The translations under genes and the position numbers were made by a program. Of a DNA stretch of 64,000 nucleotides, positions 7,789 through 17,616 are shown piece by piece. A model generated the notes under the pieces. The model was not told where the DNA came from and ran no database searches. It saw nothing but the letters and a program-made list of their open reading frames with translations. Each line of letters opens with the position of its first letter. Position 1 is the stretch's first letter. Source of the DNA: an uncultured Pseudomonadales bacterium (GTDB lineage Bacteria > Pseudomonadota > Gammaproteobacteria > Pseudomonadales > Azotimanducaceae); the NCBI GenBank assembly GCA_943787425.1, contig CALSMJ010000001.1, positions 857,271-921,270 on the forward strand, read 5' to 3'.

Positions 7789-8814
7789 ATGAAAACCCGA
7801 TCCTTTTTGTGTCATGAAACAGCCGATTCTATTGATGGGTTAACCCTCGTTGATGCAACCTTGGCAGATCCCGTGGCCGGCGAGGTGCAAATTGAAATCA
7901 AAGCGTGCGCCGTCAACTTTCCAGATATCCTGATGATACAGGGCCGTTATCAATTTAAACCGCCCACGCCTTTTGCACCGGGCGGCGAATTCGCAGGCGT
8001 GGTATCCAAGGTCGGTCCGGGCGTCATGGACCTTAAGGTCGGTGACCGCGTCGTTGCCGGCACTCGGTTTGGCGGCTTTAGCGAGCATGCCAACGTGCCC
8101 GTTGAGCAGGTTCGCGTGCTACCAGCGCATGTGGGCTTTGCCAAAGCGGCAAGCTACGCAACGGCCTATTTGACCGCTTATGTTGCGCTTAAGGTCAGAG
8201 GACAACTGGCCGCATCAGAGACGCTTTTGGTTCACGGCGCAGCCGGTGGTGTTGGCATGGCTGCGGCCGATTTAGGTCAGTATTTTGGCGCCCGCGTCAT
8301 CGCAACGGCAGGCACGGATGAAAAATTGCACGTGCTCAAAGCGCGCGGTGTGCACGGCTTGATCAACTATACCAAAACCGACGGCAGCCTCGGTGGTTTT
8401 CGAGAAGACGTGAAGGCGTTAACCAATGGCAACGGTGCTGATGTGATTTTTGACCCAGTAGGCGGTAGCGTGTTTGATGAATCCATGCGGTGTATCAATT
8501 GGGGCGGGCGTCTGTTAACGATTGGCTTTACGAGTGGCGTCTGGCCCAAAGCCGCCGTCAATCACATTCTGATTAAGCAGATCTCGGTGATTGGCGTTCG
8601 CGCCGGTGAGATTGGTCGTCGCGATCCTGCGCTCGGTCAAGCCTGCCGGGATGCGGTATTCGAACTATTGTGTCAGGGTCATATCGATCCCTACATCCAT
8701 AAAACCTACCCGCTTGAAGACGGCATTGCCGCGATGACATCGCTACAGTCTCGCGCCGTCATCGGCAAAGCAGTTCTGACCATGAACGGTTATGAGGATG
8801 AATCGATCGCCTGA
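7789..8814 (+). CDS. NADPH:quinone oxidoreductase / zinc-independent MDR dehydrogenase
   Basis: A 341-residue member of the medium-chain dehydrogenase/reductase superfamily, quinone oxidoreductase branch. The N-terminal GroES-like domain carries CAVNFPDILMIQGRYQFKPP. The Rossmann domain has LLVHGAAGGVGMAAADLGQYFGARVIATAGT (dinucleotide loop GAAGGVG, about residues 148-154) and DVIFDPVGGSVFDE. The Cys ligands of zinc-dependent alcohol dehydrogenases are absent. Likely reactions are NADPH-linked reduction of quinones or enoyl thioesters. Its 3' end overlaps that of the convergent CoA-transferase gene by 25 bases. The start at 7789 is chosen from family N-termini; the ribosome site is weak. Confidence 0.87.
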   Translation: MKTRSFLCHETADSIDGLTLVDATLADPVAGEVQIEIKACAVNFPDILMIQGRYQFKPPTPFAPGGEFAGVVSKVGPGVMDLKVGDRVVAGTRFGGFSEHANVPVEQVRVLPAHVGFAKAASYATAYLTAYVALKVRGQLAASETLLVHGAAGGVGMAAADLGQYFGARVIATAGTDEKLHVLKARGVHGLINYTKTDGSLGGFREDVKALTNGNGADVIFDPVGGSVFDESMRCINWGGRLLTIGFTSGVWPKAAVNHILIKQISVIGVRAGEIGRRDPALGQACRDAVFELLCQGHIDPYIHKTYPLEDGIAAMTSLQSRAVIGKAVLTMNGYEDESIA

Positions 8815-10019
8815 CGCACGCGCACCACCTTCGAGGCAATCAGTTCGGCGATCCGCGCCTCGGATAACCCCAAGTCTTTCAAGATCGCGTGAGTGTGTTC
8901 TCCCAACTTTGGCGGGTCTGCAACCGGGCGATGGGTCAAAGAAGACAATTTAATGGGATTGGCGACTGTCCATTGAAAATCGGGATCCTCCGACTGCGTT
9001 TCAATGATCACCTCATTTTCAATCAGTTGCGCGCTTTGCACCACCTCAGAGATTTTTTCAATCACGCTGTAACTTAAAGACTCAGCATCCAGGGCCTGGC
9101 AAGCCTCAACCATTGTGAGCGCGCCGATGGCATCTTGAAATAACTGTCGCACCTCATCTCGTCGTTTCATGATGGCGCGCAAGGTTACAAACCGTGGATC
9201 TTCTAACCATTCAGGGTGCCCCAGCGCGCGGGCAATCGCGGGCCATTCTTTATCTGGGTTTGGCGACACCAAAATCAAGAATCGATGATCCGCCGTTTCA
9301 TAAATCATCGCAAAGGGCGAGCGATACCCTTTTTCTTCCAAAATCTCGCTCAGATCAAAGCCCGCGATTGCGCCCTGCAAATGCATGCCATTCGACCAAG
9401 CCCCGTTCGCCACCAGCGAGGTTTCAACGGCGTCACCGAGCCCTGTCTTCTCGCGCTGATACAGCGCCATCATAATGCCCGCATACAGCGTCATCGCAGA
9501 GGCATGGTCGCCAACCCCTCCGACCGGAAAATTTGGCGCGGCGTGCCCTTTTTTCATCAAGTCTAAAATGCCCGCGCTCGACCACCATGCCGTCGTGTCG
9601 TAACCGCGTTTATCGGCATCCGGGCCCTTGGTTCCAAAGCCGGTTAGTTGGGCATAAATTAATCGGGGATTGAACGCTCGGAGGCGGTCATAGGCGACGT
9701 CATAGCGATCGATCTGATCAGATCTGAAATTATGCACGAAGACGTCGGCGGTTTGGATCAATTGATGCAGGATATCGCGACCCGCATCGGTATTGAGATC
9801 CAAGGAGATCGCCTCTTTATGTCTTGAGGTCAGAGCCCAATTGAAATCGAATCGATGCCGGCCATGCAGCAGTCGGTAGGCATCCCCCGCGGGCGCCTCG
9901 ACCTTAATTACCCGAGCACCAAAGTCAGCAAAAATCGTTGCAGCCCCTGGGCCTGCAACGAAGGAGGCGGCATCAATAACAACAAGATCCTTAAAGAGGC
10001 TTTCCATTTCAGTTTGCAT
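8790..10019 (-). CDS. CaiB/BaiF family (class III) CoA-transferase
   Basis: A 409-residue class III CoA-transferase, which moves CoA between carboxylic acids through an aspartyl-CoA/glutaryl anhydride intermediate. Recognised segments are VVIDAASFVAGPGAATIFADFGARVIKVE at the N-terminus, then SLDLNTDAGRDIL, VFVHNFRSDQIDR and LTGFGTKGPDADKRGYD. VGGVGDHASAM contains the catalytic Asp. Length matches the family. The acid substrate cannot be told from sequence. The divergent acyl-CoA synthetase gene starts 61 bases away, so the two probably share a control region and act on related acids. Confidence 0.9.
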   Translation of the reverse strand: MQTEMESLFKDLVVIDAASFVAGPGAATIFADFGARVIKVEAPAGDAYRLLHGRHRFDFNWALTSRHKEAISLDLNTDAGRDILHQLIQTADVFVHNFRSDQIDRYDVAYDRLRAFNPRLIYAQLTGFGTKGPDADKRGYDTTAWWSSAGILDLMKKGHAAPNFPVGGVGDHASAMTLYAGIMMALYQREKTGLGDAVETSLVANGAWSNGMHLQGAIAGFDLSEILEEKGYRSPFAMIYETADHRFLILVSPNPDKEWPAIARALGHPEWLEDPRFVTLRAIMKRRDEVRQLFQDAIGALTMVEACQALDAESLSYSVIEKISEVVQSAQLIENEVIIETQSEDPDFQWTVANPIKLSSLTHRPVADPPKLGEHTHAILKDLGLSEARIAELIASKVVRVRQAIDSSS

Positions 10020-10080
10020 CGTTTCAGGTAAACCCCTATCTTAGCCCAGTTCCATTTATTTCTGCGAGACGGTAATTGTT

Positions 10081-11772
10081 ATGTACGACGTGTTAAAAAA
10101 AGTTTGGACCGAAATGACCGGACCAGGCGGCGCCTTTGAAATTGAAGAAATCACCGTTCGCGGCTTCCCAATGCGCACCTATAAGGCAGCGCCACCATCG
10201 CTTCGGGAGGTCTGGCTAAGCTCGCGCGCCTTTTCAGAGCGACCCTACTTGGTGTTCGACGACGAAACGTTAACCTACGGAGAGACCCATGACCGCGTCA
10301 ATCGCATGGCCAACTGGATGCGGGCATTGGGTTTAAAGCCCGGGGACCGGGTCGCGATTGCCATGCGTAATTTCCCCGAGTGGATGCAATGCTATTGGGC
10401 CGTGGTCTCATCTGGGCTTACCGTTGTTGGGATGAATGCCTGGTGGGTTGAAGACGAAATGGACTATGCCTTAAACGATGCGAGTCCCAAACTGTTGTTT
10501 GCCGATGAGGAACGATTGGCGCGCTTTGAAGGCCTTCGGGCGAACTACCCAGACTTACCCGTTGTCGGGATTCGGTGTGAAGCGCGTGATTGGGTAACGC
10601 CCTTCGAATCGTTGATGCAGAGCGAACCTCAACTGCCTGATCGGGTCATCGATCCCGATAGTGATGCTTGCATCTTTTATACGTCTGGCACCACAGGACG
10701 ACCTAAGGGTGCACAACAAACCCATCGCGGCTGCGTTCACAACATTCTTAATATGGGATTTTGGGGTGGTTGCCTTGCTCAAACAATGCACCTGGTTAAA
10801 GGCACGCCCTTACCCGATCCGACCACAGCACCACCCGGGTCTGCTCTGGTTACAACGCCTTTGTTTCACGTTACGGCCAACAACTGCTTGGCCCACGCGA
10901 TGACGCTCGGGGGCGGGAAGTTAGTGCACATGTACAAGTGGGACGCGGGTGCCGCCTTGGCGTTGATCGAACGCGAAAAGGTCACAAACCTGACCGGCGT
11001 ACCGGTCATGAGTCGAGAACTGATCACCCACCCCGATTTCGATAAATATGACACCTCGAGTCTGATTTCGGTCGGCGGTGGCGGCGCGCAATTGCAACCT
11101 GACCTCGTGGGTAAAATCGATCAATCCGTCACAAATGCCCGACCTAGCACGGGTTATGGTATGACCGAAACCTGCGGCATCATTACTTCTGTCGGCGGCG
11201 ATTTCTTCGTCGACAAGCCGAACAGCTGCGGCCCGGCAATGCCTTCCTTCGAAGTTAAAACAGTCGACAGCCAGGGTAACCCAACACACGGCACGCCCGG
11301 CGAGTTGCTGGTTCGAGGCGCACCGGTCATTAAAGGGTATTTAAACCGAGCGGACGCAACCGCCGAATCGATTACAGAAGGGTGGCTGCATACGGGCGAT
11401 GTCGCAACGATTGATGACACCGGATTTATTTTCATCGTCGACCGGGTTAAGGACATGGTCTTGCGCGGTGGTGAAAACATCTACTGCTCTGAGGTCGAAA
11501 GCGTCTTGTTTCAAATTGACGCATTAGCGGAATGCAGCGTATTTGGCGTGCCGGATGATCGACTGGGTGAAGAAGTCGGCGCGGCGATCTATTTAAAGCC
11601 AAACCAGACAATTACCCCTGATGAAATTCGAGCCTTTTGCGCCACGCTCATGGCAAAGCACAAGATCCCCCGCTATCTCTGGATTTTGGAAACCCCATTG
11701 CCCCGTAATGCCAGCGGTAAATTCCTGAAACGGGAACTGCGAGATCACCTTGCACTCGGCGACGCAGTTTAA
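10081..11772 (+). CDS. Acyl-CoA synthetase (AMP-forming, class I adenylating enzyme)
   Basis: A 563-residue ANL-superfamily ligase that activates a carboxylic acid to its CoA thioester through an acyl-adenylate. The phosphate loop YTSGTTGRPKG lies near residues 200-210. RPSTGYGMTETCGI is the A5 motif, GWLHTGDVATIDDTGF is A7, and IVDRVKDMVLRGGENIYCSEVE is the hinge A8. NASGKFLKREL at the C-terminus holds the catalytic Lys. It belongs with long/medium-chain or aromatic acid ligases, and the exact acid is not predictable. It ends 12 bases before the convergent ygiQ-like gene. Confidence 0.92.
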   Translation: MYDVLKKVWTEMTGPGGAFEIEEITVRGFPMRTYKAAPPSLREVWLSSRAFSERPYLVFDDETLTYGETHDRVNRMANWMRALGLKPGDRVAIAMRNFPEWMQCYWAVVSSGLTVVGMNAWWVEDEMDYALNDASPKLLFADEERLARFEGLRANYPDLPVVGIRCEARDWVTPFESLMQSEPQLPDRVIDPDSDACIFYTSGTTGRPKGAQQTHRGCVHNILNMGFWGGCLAQTMHLVKGTPLPDPTTAPPGSALVTTPLFHVTANNCLAHAMTLGGGKLVHMYKWDAGAALALIEREKVTNLTGVPVMSRELITHPDFDKYDTSSLISVGGGGAQLQPDLVGKIDQSVTNARPSTGYGMTETCGIITSVGGDFFVDKPNSCGPAMPSFEVKTVDSQGNPTHGTPGELLVRGAPVIKGYLNRADATAESITEGWLHTGDVATIDDTGFIFIVDRVKDMVLRGGENIYCSEVESVLFQIDALAECSVFGVPDDRLGEEVGAAIYLKPNQTITPDEIRAFCATLMAKHKIPRYLWILETPLPRNASGKFLKRELRDHLALGDAV

Positions 11773-11784
11773 ACCCCGTTTGAG

Positions 11785-13944
11785 CTAACCGCGCCCAGAT
11801 GGCTTCGGCTTGGATTTACGGCGATGCTTGGGTACTTTCGGCAAACCCAAATGCTGGGTTTTAAAGGGTTGTCCCATGGCGACCGGACCACCAAACTGGG
11901 TTCGCGGCACAAGATGCGAGCGCGTATTTCCTATCAGATCTGCCCGTCCCATACGTCGAAGGGCTTGCCTTAACATCGGCCAATTATTGGCGTCGTGATA
12001 TCTCAAGAAGGCTTTGTGCAATCGGCGTTGCTCCGGCTTCTTAACACTTTCCACGGGCACAGCACGACGCCCCACCCGATGCAAGGGGTCAGAGCCGCTA
12101 TGGTACATCGCAGTCGCTGTTGCCATTGGCGACGGATAAAACGATTGCACCTGATCTGCCCGAAAGCCATTGGACTTTAACCACAAGGCAAGATTCATCA
12201 TGTCCTCATCGGTGGTGCCCGGATGACCGGCGATGAAATACGGAATGAGGTATTGCTCTTTTTCAGCCTCGGCGGAAAACCGATCAAACAGCGCCTTAAA
12301 GGCATCATAAGTGCCAATACCCGGCTTCATCATCTTTGATAAAGGTCCAGATTCGGTATGCTCAGGTGCAATTTTTAAATAACCGCCGACGTGGTGCTTC
12401 ACCAATTCTTCCACATACTCTGGCGTTTCGACGGCCAAATCGTAGCGCAACCCTGAGGCAATCAAGACCTTTTTCACCCCAGGAATTGCCCGCGCCTTTC
12501 GATAAAGACCGATCAAAGGGGTTTGATCGGTGTTCAAATTCTTACAAATCCCAGGATAGACGCAGGAGGGTCGTTTGCAACTCGCCTCGATCGCTCGATC
12601 TTTGCAGGCCAGCCGCCACATGTTCGCTGTTGGCCCACCCAGATCCGAGATAACCCCAGTAAAACCAGGGGTTTTGTCGCGGATCTGTTCAATCTCATTG
12701 AGAATAGACGCTTCGCTTCGGCTTTGAATAATCCGGCCTTCATGTTCTGTGATCGAACAGAAACTGCAGCCCCCGAAACAGCCCCGCATGATATTCACAG
12801 AAAACCGAATCATCTCGTACGCCGGGATTTTGGCATCGCCGTAACGGGGATGTGGCACCCTTTGATACGGCAACTCAAACACCCGGTCAATCTCGGGTGT
12901 TGAAAGCGGAATGGGTGGCGGGTTCAGCCAAACCCACCGGTTACCGTGCTGTTGCACCAATGGCTTTGCATTTAAGGGGTTCGTCTCGCGATGCAGAATG
13001 CGAGAGGCATGTGCGTACAGTAAGTCATCCGCCACAGCTGCTTCAAAGCTTGGCAATAGAATATAACTTAGCGCTTTTGTGGGTAACGGCTGCAATATCT
13101 CATCTACAGCTTGCGACTTGACGCTCACATGACGGTTAACGGCTTTGGGTTTAACCGACAAGGGTTGTTCCGCCGGACCAGACCGAGCGATTAAGTGCAC
13201 TGACGCGCCCCCTGCACCTTTGGCCTCAGGCAGTTGGCTTTCATCAATCACCGCATAGGCGTCTGGCAGGGTTGAGGTCACAAAGGCGGTTCCCCGAATA
13301 TCCTTAAGATCCTGAATCGCGTCCCCAGCGGCAAGCCGGTGCGTCATCTCAACCAGCGCTCGCTCTGCATTGCCGTACAACAGAAGATCTGCGCCCGAGT
13401 CGAGTAGGATGGAGCGTCGCACTTTGTCGCTCCAATAATCGTAATGCGCGATGCGTCTCAAACTGGCCTCGATCGACCCGATCACCAATGGCACGTGACC
13501 ATAGGCTTCACGGCAACGTTGGGCATAAACAATCACAGCCCGATCCGGGCGCAGACCAGGCGCACCCCCGGGGGAGTAGGCGTCATCGTTCCTTCGTTTT
13601 CGGTCGGCCGTGTAATGATTAATCAAGGAGTCCATATTGCCGGCGGCAACGCCGAAATACAGGCTGGGCGCCCCCAATACCCGAAAGGGCTCAGCCGATT
13701 GCCAATCCGGCTGGGCAATTATCCCGACTCTGAAGCCCTGTGCTTCCAGTACGCGACCGATCACCGCCATACCAAAACTCGGGTGATCAACATAGGCATC
13801 CCCAGTCACGATGATCACATCACATTGATCCCAACCAAGGGCATCCATTTCGGCTCTTGAAGTCGGTAAAAAGGGCGCCGTTCCGAAGCATTCAGCCCAA
13901 TAGGGTTGGTAGTCGAACAAGCCTTGATGGGAATTTGCTGACAT
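11785..13944 (-). CDS. YgiQ family radical SAM protein
   Basis: A 719-residue protein with the YgiQ architecture: an N-terminal conserved domain ([17 protein letters not shown]) followed by a radical SAM domain. The iron-sulfur triad is CFGGCSFC (C389, C393, C396), ahead of [14 protein letters not shown]. The C-terminal segment has [17 protein letters not shown] and [16 protein letters not shown]. YgiQ enzymes are widespread, but their reaction is not established. The open frame begins at a TTG ten codons earlier. The ATG at 13944 gives the usual N-terminus. Confidence 0.92.
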   Translation of the reverse strand: MSANSHQGLFDYQPYWAECFGTAPFLPTSRAEMDALGWDQCDVIIVTGDAYVDHPSFGMAVIGRVLEAQGFRVGIIAQPDWQSAEPFRVLGAPSLYFGVAAGNMDSLINHYTADRKRRNDDAYSPGGAPGLRPDRAVIVYAQRCREAYGHVPLVIGSIEASLRRIAHYDYWSDKVRRSILLDSGADLLLYGNAERALVEMTHRLAAGDAIQDLKDIRGTAFVTSTLPDAYAVIDESQLPEAKGAGGASVHLIARSGPAEQPLSVKPKAVNRHVSVKSQAVDEILQPLPTKALSYILLPSFEAAVADDLLYAHASRILHRETNPLNAKPLVQQHGNRWVWLNPPPIPLSTPEIDRVFELPYQRVPHPRYGDAKIPAYEMIRFSVNIMRGCFGGCSFCSITEHEGRIIQSRSEASILNEIEQIRDKTPGFTGVISDLGGPTANMWRLACKDRAIEASCKRPSCVYPGICKNLNTDQTPLIGLYRKARAIPGVKKVLIASGLRYDLAVETPEYVEELVKHHVGGYLKIAPEHTESGPLSKMMKPGIGTYDAFKALFDRFSAEAEKEQYLIPYFIAGHPGTTDEDMMNLALWLKSNGFRADQVQSFYPSPMATATAMYHSGSDPLHRVGRRAVPVESVKKPEQRRLHKAFLRYHDANNWPMLRQALRRMGRADLIGNTRSHLVPRTQFGGPVAMGQPFKTQHLGLPKVPKHRRKSKPKPSGRG

Positions 13945-14101
13945 GGATGGCTCTCGTGCAAAGGGCTGGAACAACAGCGCCTATTGTAGAGGTTTTACGC
14001 GGTTCCTCAACGTTCCATCTAACACCACCGAATGGATCAACAGCGGGATGGTTTTTTGGCCTTAACCTGCTGATGTCGTGTCGGCACGATCGTTGAGCAT
14101 T

Positions 14102-14118
14102 TAGAATATATTATTCTA
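14102..14118. promoter_or_regulatory. 17 bp perfect palindrome upstream of pckG
   Basis: TAGAATATATTATTCTA has seven-base arms around a TAT centre. It lies in the 391-base divergent region between ygiQ-like and pckG and is followed by a run rich in T. The symmetry and AT content suit a dimeric regulator's operator, but I do not recognise the motif. The rest of this region holds no supported gene. Confidence 0.4.
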
Positions 14119-14234
14119 CTTTTATTCTTTTTTTTATTGCTTTTACCCTTGATATGGTCCTCCGACACATCATCTCCCGCCTCACCGAAGGACCCGCTTA
14201 AACCTTTTATCGAAGGTCGCCAAGGCAAGATGAT

Positions 14235-14251
14235 CCTGTTTTAATAACAGG
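14235..14251 (+). other. Short stem-loop in the pckG leader
   Basis: CCTGTT-TTAAT-AACAGG forms a perfect six-pair hairpin with a five-base loop, 85 bases before the pckG start codon. It might act in the mRNA leader or as a second operator. No riboswitch or attenuator family is recognisable. Confidence 0.3.
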
Positions 14252-14335
14252 CAGGTAAACGGCTATGGAGAACTTCTGAAGCCGAACTGCGAAGGCCAAA
14301 AGCCAAAGCAAAATACTGACTATGGACCCGACATT

Positions 14336-16138
14336 ATGACGCAAAACCCCCGCCTAAACCGATGGATTGAAGAGATCAAAACCCTATGCGAACCAGACGC
14401 GTTGGTTCTTTGCGATGGTAGCCCAGAAGAATATAACCGAATGATGACCGCGCTCACTGACGCGGGCGTGGCAAAGCCATTGAATCCCGGATTACGCCCC
14501 AACAGTTATCTTGTTCGATCTGATCCAGCTGATGTTGCCCGGGTGGAGAGCAGAACTTTTATCTGCAGCGCGCAAGAAGCTGATGCGGGGCCGACCAACC
14601 ATTGGGCAGACCCGGATCAAATGCGCAGCACCCTAACCGACCTATTCAAAGGCTGCATGCGCGGCAGAACCATGTACGTCATTCCCTTCAGTATGGGCCC
14701 CGTTGGATCGCCCATCGCCCATATCGGTGTTGAGATTTCGGACTCGCCCTATGTTGTTGCCAGCATGCACATCATGACGCGGGTTGGACGGGCGGTGCTC
14801 GCAGAATTGGGCACCGACGGCGCCTTCGTACCGTGCTTGCACTCGGTTGGGCAACCCATACCAGACGGCGCAACAAGCGCCCCTTGGCCTTGCAACCCTG
14901 AGAATCTGTACGTCGCGCATTTTCCCGAAACACGAGAAATTTGGAGTTTTGGCTCTGGTTATGGCGGCAATGCCTTGCTCGGTAAAAAATGTTTCGCCCT
15001 TAGAATCGCCTCTGCGATGGCCAGACAAGAAGGCTGGTTAGCCGAGCACATGCTCATTTTGAAGCTTACCAATGCTGCAGGTGAATATCGTTATGTTGCT
15101 GGCGCCTTTCCAAGCGCGTGCGGTAAAACCAATCTCGCAATGCTGGTCCCCAGCATTCCAGGTTGGACCGTTGAAACTGTGGGTGACGATATCTGCTGGA
15201 TGAAATTTGGGGAAGATGGTCAGCTTTACGCCATCAATCCCGAAGCCGGCTTTTTTGGCGTCGCGCCAGGAACCGGTATGGACACCAACCCCAACGCGAT
15301 GGCAGCCCTTCATGGCAATTGCATCTTTACCAACGTTGCTGAAACCGAAGACGGTGATATTTGGTGGGAAGGGATGACGCCGGAGCCACCAGCCCGTCTA
15401 ACCGATTGGCTTGGCAACCCTTGGACACCCGACAGCGGAACGCCTGCGGCGCACCCCAATGCGCGCTTCACCGTGTCGGCGGCGCAATGCCCTGCTATTG
15501 CCGATGAATGGGAAGACTTAAAAGGCGTTCCGATTAGCGCAATTTTGTTCGGAGGCCGTCGAGCATCCGTTGTGCCATTGGTCAACGAGGCAAAGGACTG
15601 GGCTCAAGGCACTTTCTTTGGCTCGATTGTAGCCTCTGAAAAAACCGCTGCAGCGGCTGGAAAAATCGGCGAGTTACGGCGCGACCCCATGGCCATGCTC
15701 CCATTCTGCGGCTACAACATGGCCGACTATTGGCAGCACTGGATTAACATTGGCCAGACGCCTGGGGCAAAATTACCCAAGATTTTTTACGTCAATTGGT
15801 TCCGTAAGGACGATTCCGGTGGCTTTGTTTGGCCAGGCTTCGGTGAAAACGCCCGAGTGCTAGAATGGGTTTTTGAGCGCTGCCTAGGCCGTGCTGAGGC
15901 CATCGATACCCCGATTGGGCGCCTACCCACCTTAACCGGCATCAACTTTGCAAACCTTGATCTGACCGATGACGCTATCTCAACGTTACTGAAGGTTGAT
16001 GTTGGCGGCTGGTTAGCGGAGATTCCGCTCATTGAGGCCTACTACGAAAGCTTCGGTGAGAAAGTGCCTGACGCGCTTTGGGAGCAATTGGCAAGCTTAA
16101 AGCAACGTTTGCTGGCATCAGCTGAACACAGCGCCTGA
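14336..16138 (+). CDS. pckG: Phosphoenolpyruvate carboxykinase (GTP)
   Basis: The GTP-dependent enzyme interconverts oxaloacetate and phosphoenolpyruvate plus CO2, the entry to gluconeogenesis. The 600-residue length fits the GTP class; the ATP class is about 530. Visible motifs are [20 protein letters not shown] (substrate loop), the kinase-1a P-loop [12 protein letters not shown] (about residues 257-268) containing the class-typical reactive Cys, [14 protein letters not shown], and [15 protein letters not shown] with YVNWFRKD. It is transcribed alone from a long leader carrying a palindrome and a hairpin, which suggests its own regulation by carbon source. Confidence 0.95.
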   Translation: MTQNPRLNRWIEEIKTLCEPDALVLCDGSPEEYNRMMTALTDAGVAKPLNPGLRPNSYLVRSDPADVARVESRTFICSAQEADAGPTNHWADPDQMRSTLTDLFKGCMRGRTMYVIPFSMGPVGSPIAHIGVEISDSPYVVASMHIMTRVGRAVLAELGTDGAFVPCLHSVGQPIPDGATSAPWPCNPENLYVAHFPETREIWSFGSGYGGNALLGKKCFALRIASAMARQEGWLAEHMLILKLTNAAGEYRYVAGAFPSACGKTNLAMLVPSIPGWTVETVGDDICWMKFGEDGQLYAINPEAGFFGVAPGTGMDTNPNAMAALHGNCIFTNVAETEDGDIWWEGMTPEPPARLTDWLGNPWTPDSGTPAAHPNARFTVSAAQCPAIADEWEDLKGVPISAILFGGRRASVVPLVNEAKDWAQGTFFGSIVASEKTAAAAGKIGELRRDPMAMLPFCGYNMADYWQHWINIGQTPGAKLPKIFYVNWFRKDDSGGFVWPGFGENARVLEWVFERCLGRAEAIDTPIGRLPTLTGINFANLDLTDDAISTLLKVDVGGWLAEIPLIEAYYESFGEKVPDALWEQLASLKQRLLASAEHSA

Positions 16139-16142
16139 GGCA

Positions 16143-16234
16143 CGCGCTTTCTTATGCGCGCTTTCTTATGCGCGCTTTCTTACACGCGCTTTCTTACACG
16201 CGCGCTCTTCCACGCGCACGCTTCCACGCGCTTT
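16143..16234. repeat. 14 bp minisatellite between convergent genes
   Basis: Four clear copies of CGCGCTTTCTTATG or CGCGCTTTCTTACA sit head to tail from four bases after the pckG stop. Two or three degraded copies (CGCGCGCTCTTCCA and CGCGCACGCTTCCA types) follow. The remaining gap to 16321 shows no gene. It lies where two genes converge and could impede transcription, but no terminator structure is evident. Confidence 0.8.
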
Positions 16235-16321
16235 GTTGACCCGCTGCACGCAGCAACACCGCGACCGCTGAACACAGGTTGAAATCAGCCCAGCGCCGTT
16301 TGGCACTGGGCCAGTCGCCTC

Positions 16322-17488
16322 CTAATCTAGCCGCTCAATAATGGTGCCGGTGCCAATACCCCCTCCGCAACACATCGCGATCAAGGCATATCGACCGCCG
16401 GTACGCTCGAGTTCGTGCAGGGCGGTTGTGATCAAGCGCGCCCCAGTGCTCCCCGTTGGATGCCCCAAAGCAATCGCGCCACCATTAACATTCACTTTTT
16501 GATGATCGACCCCAAGGTCTTTCTCCCAAGCAAGGACCACAGATGCAAACGCCTCATTCACCTCAAAGACATCGATGTCCTCCAAGGTCAGGCCCGCGCG
16601 CTCAAGCACTTTACGCGTCGCGGGAATTGGGCCTTTCAACATCGTAACCGGATCAACGCCCACCAAGGTCGTGGCTTTGATCTTTGCGCGCGGCTTCAAT
16701 CCTAATCGTTCACAGGCTGGTCCACTGGCCATGATGACCGCTGCTGCGCCATCGGAGACTTGAGAGCTAGAGCCCGCCGTGTGGATCGCTTGACCCGGCA
16801 CCGGATTCAAACCTGCAAGCGACTCAAGCGTTGTTTCGCGCAAACCCTCGTCTCGATCAACAATCCGCGTCTCACCGGTCGGCTCGAACTTTTCGTTCAA
16901 GACAGGCGCTTCAATGGCCGCCACTTCTCGGTCAAACCGGCCTTCAGCCCAGGCTTGAATGGCCTTTTGCTGACTCTCTAATCCGAATTGATCTGTATCG
17001 GCACGCGTAATCTGATATTCCTCAGCGATCATCGCGGCACCCATAAACTGGCTGGTGGGCTGATAATGCTGGCTGTAGGACTCGCCCATTGGCGAGCCGT
17101 CTTTCATATTGGATCCGAGCGGCACCCGGCTCATCATTTCAACGCCGCAACTCATCACAACGTCTTCAATCCCCGCACCAATCATCGATGCCGCCATGGA
17201 CGTCGCTTGCTGGCTCGAACCGCATTGCGAGTCAACCGTGGTTGAGGCAACTTCTAACGGCAAGCCTTGCGACAGCCAGGCAATCCGAGCAATGTTGAAA
17301 GACTGCTCGCCCACTTGTGAGACACAGCCCCCAACCACCTGATCGATTTCTGCTGGGTTGATGCCGGACCGATCGAGCGCCGCTTTTTGGACTTTGCCTA
17401 GAAGATCTGCTGGTTTTAAGCCCGCAAGTCCTTTGCCGCGCTTACCAATTGCACTCCTGCACGCTTCAACGATATATACCTCACCCAT
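16322..17488 (-). CDS. Acetyl-CoA acetyltransferase / thiolase
   Basis: A 388-residue thiolase that cleaves 3-ketoacyl-CoA or condenses two acyl-CoAs. The acylated Cys is C89 in [12 protein letters not shown]. The second half has [18 protein letters not shown] (active-site His) and ends with [20 protein letters not shown] (second active-site Cys). Length and motifs match degradative/FadA-like or acetoacetyl-CoA thiolases; the chain-length preference is not readable. AAGGAAGAGAAC precedes the ATG. Confidence 0.92.
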   Translation of the reverse strand: MGEVYIVEACRSAIGKRGKGLAGLKPADLLGKVQKAALDRSGINPAEIDQVVGGCVSQVGEQSFNIARIAWLSQGLPLEVASTTVDSQCGSSQQATSMAASMIGAGIEDVVMSCGVEMMSRVPLGSNMKDGSPMGESYSQHYQPTSQFMGAAMIAEEYQITRADTDQFGLESQQKAIQAWAEGRFDREVAAIEAPVLNEKFEPTGETRIVDRDEGLRETTLESLAGLNPVPGQAIHTAGSSSQVSDGAAAVIMASGPACERLGLKPRAKIKATTLVGVDPVTMLKGPIPATRKVLERAGLTLEDIDVFEVNEAFASVVLAWEKDLGVDHQKVNVNGGAIALGHPTGSTGARLITTALHELERTGGRYALIAMCCGGGIGTGTIIERLD

Positions 17489-17616
17489 GTTCTCTTCCTT
17501 ACATTACATTGCGTTAAATTCTACTCGATTCAAAATCCACTTAATGCGCTGGCCCATCAAGCGATGTCAGCGCTCTACTTTAAGTGGCCTTCAGGGCACC
17601 TGCAACCCACGCCCTG

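Noticed and set aside
8790-8814. Overlapping 3' ends as evidence of misassembly
   Set aside because: Both proteins end at normal family positions; short convergent overlaps also occur at 24470-24473 and 43963-43966 and are ordinary.
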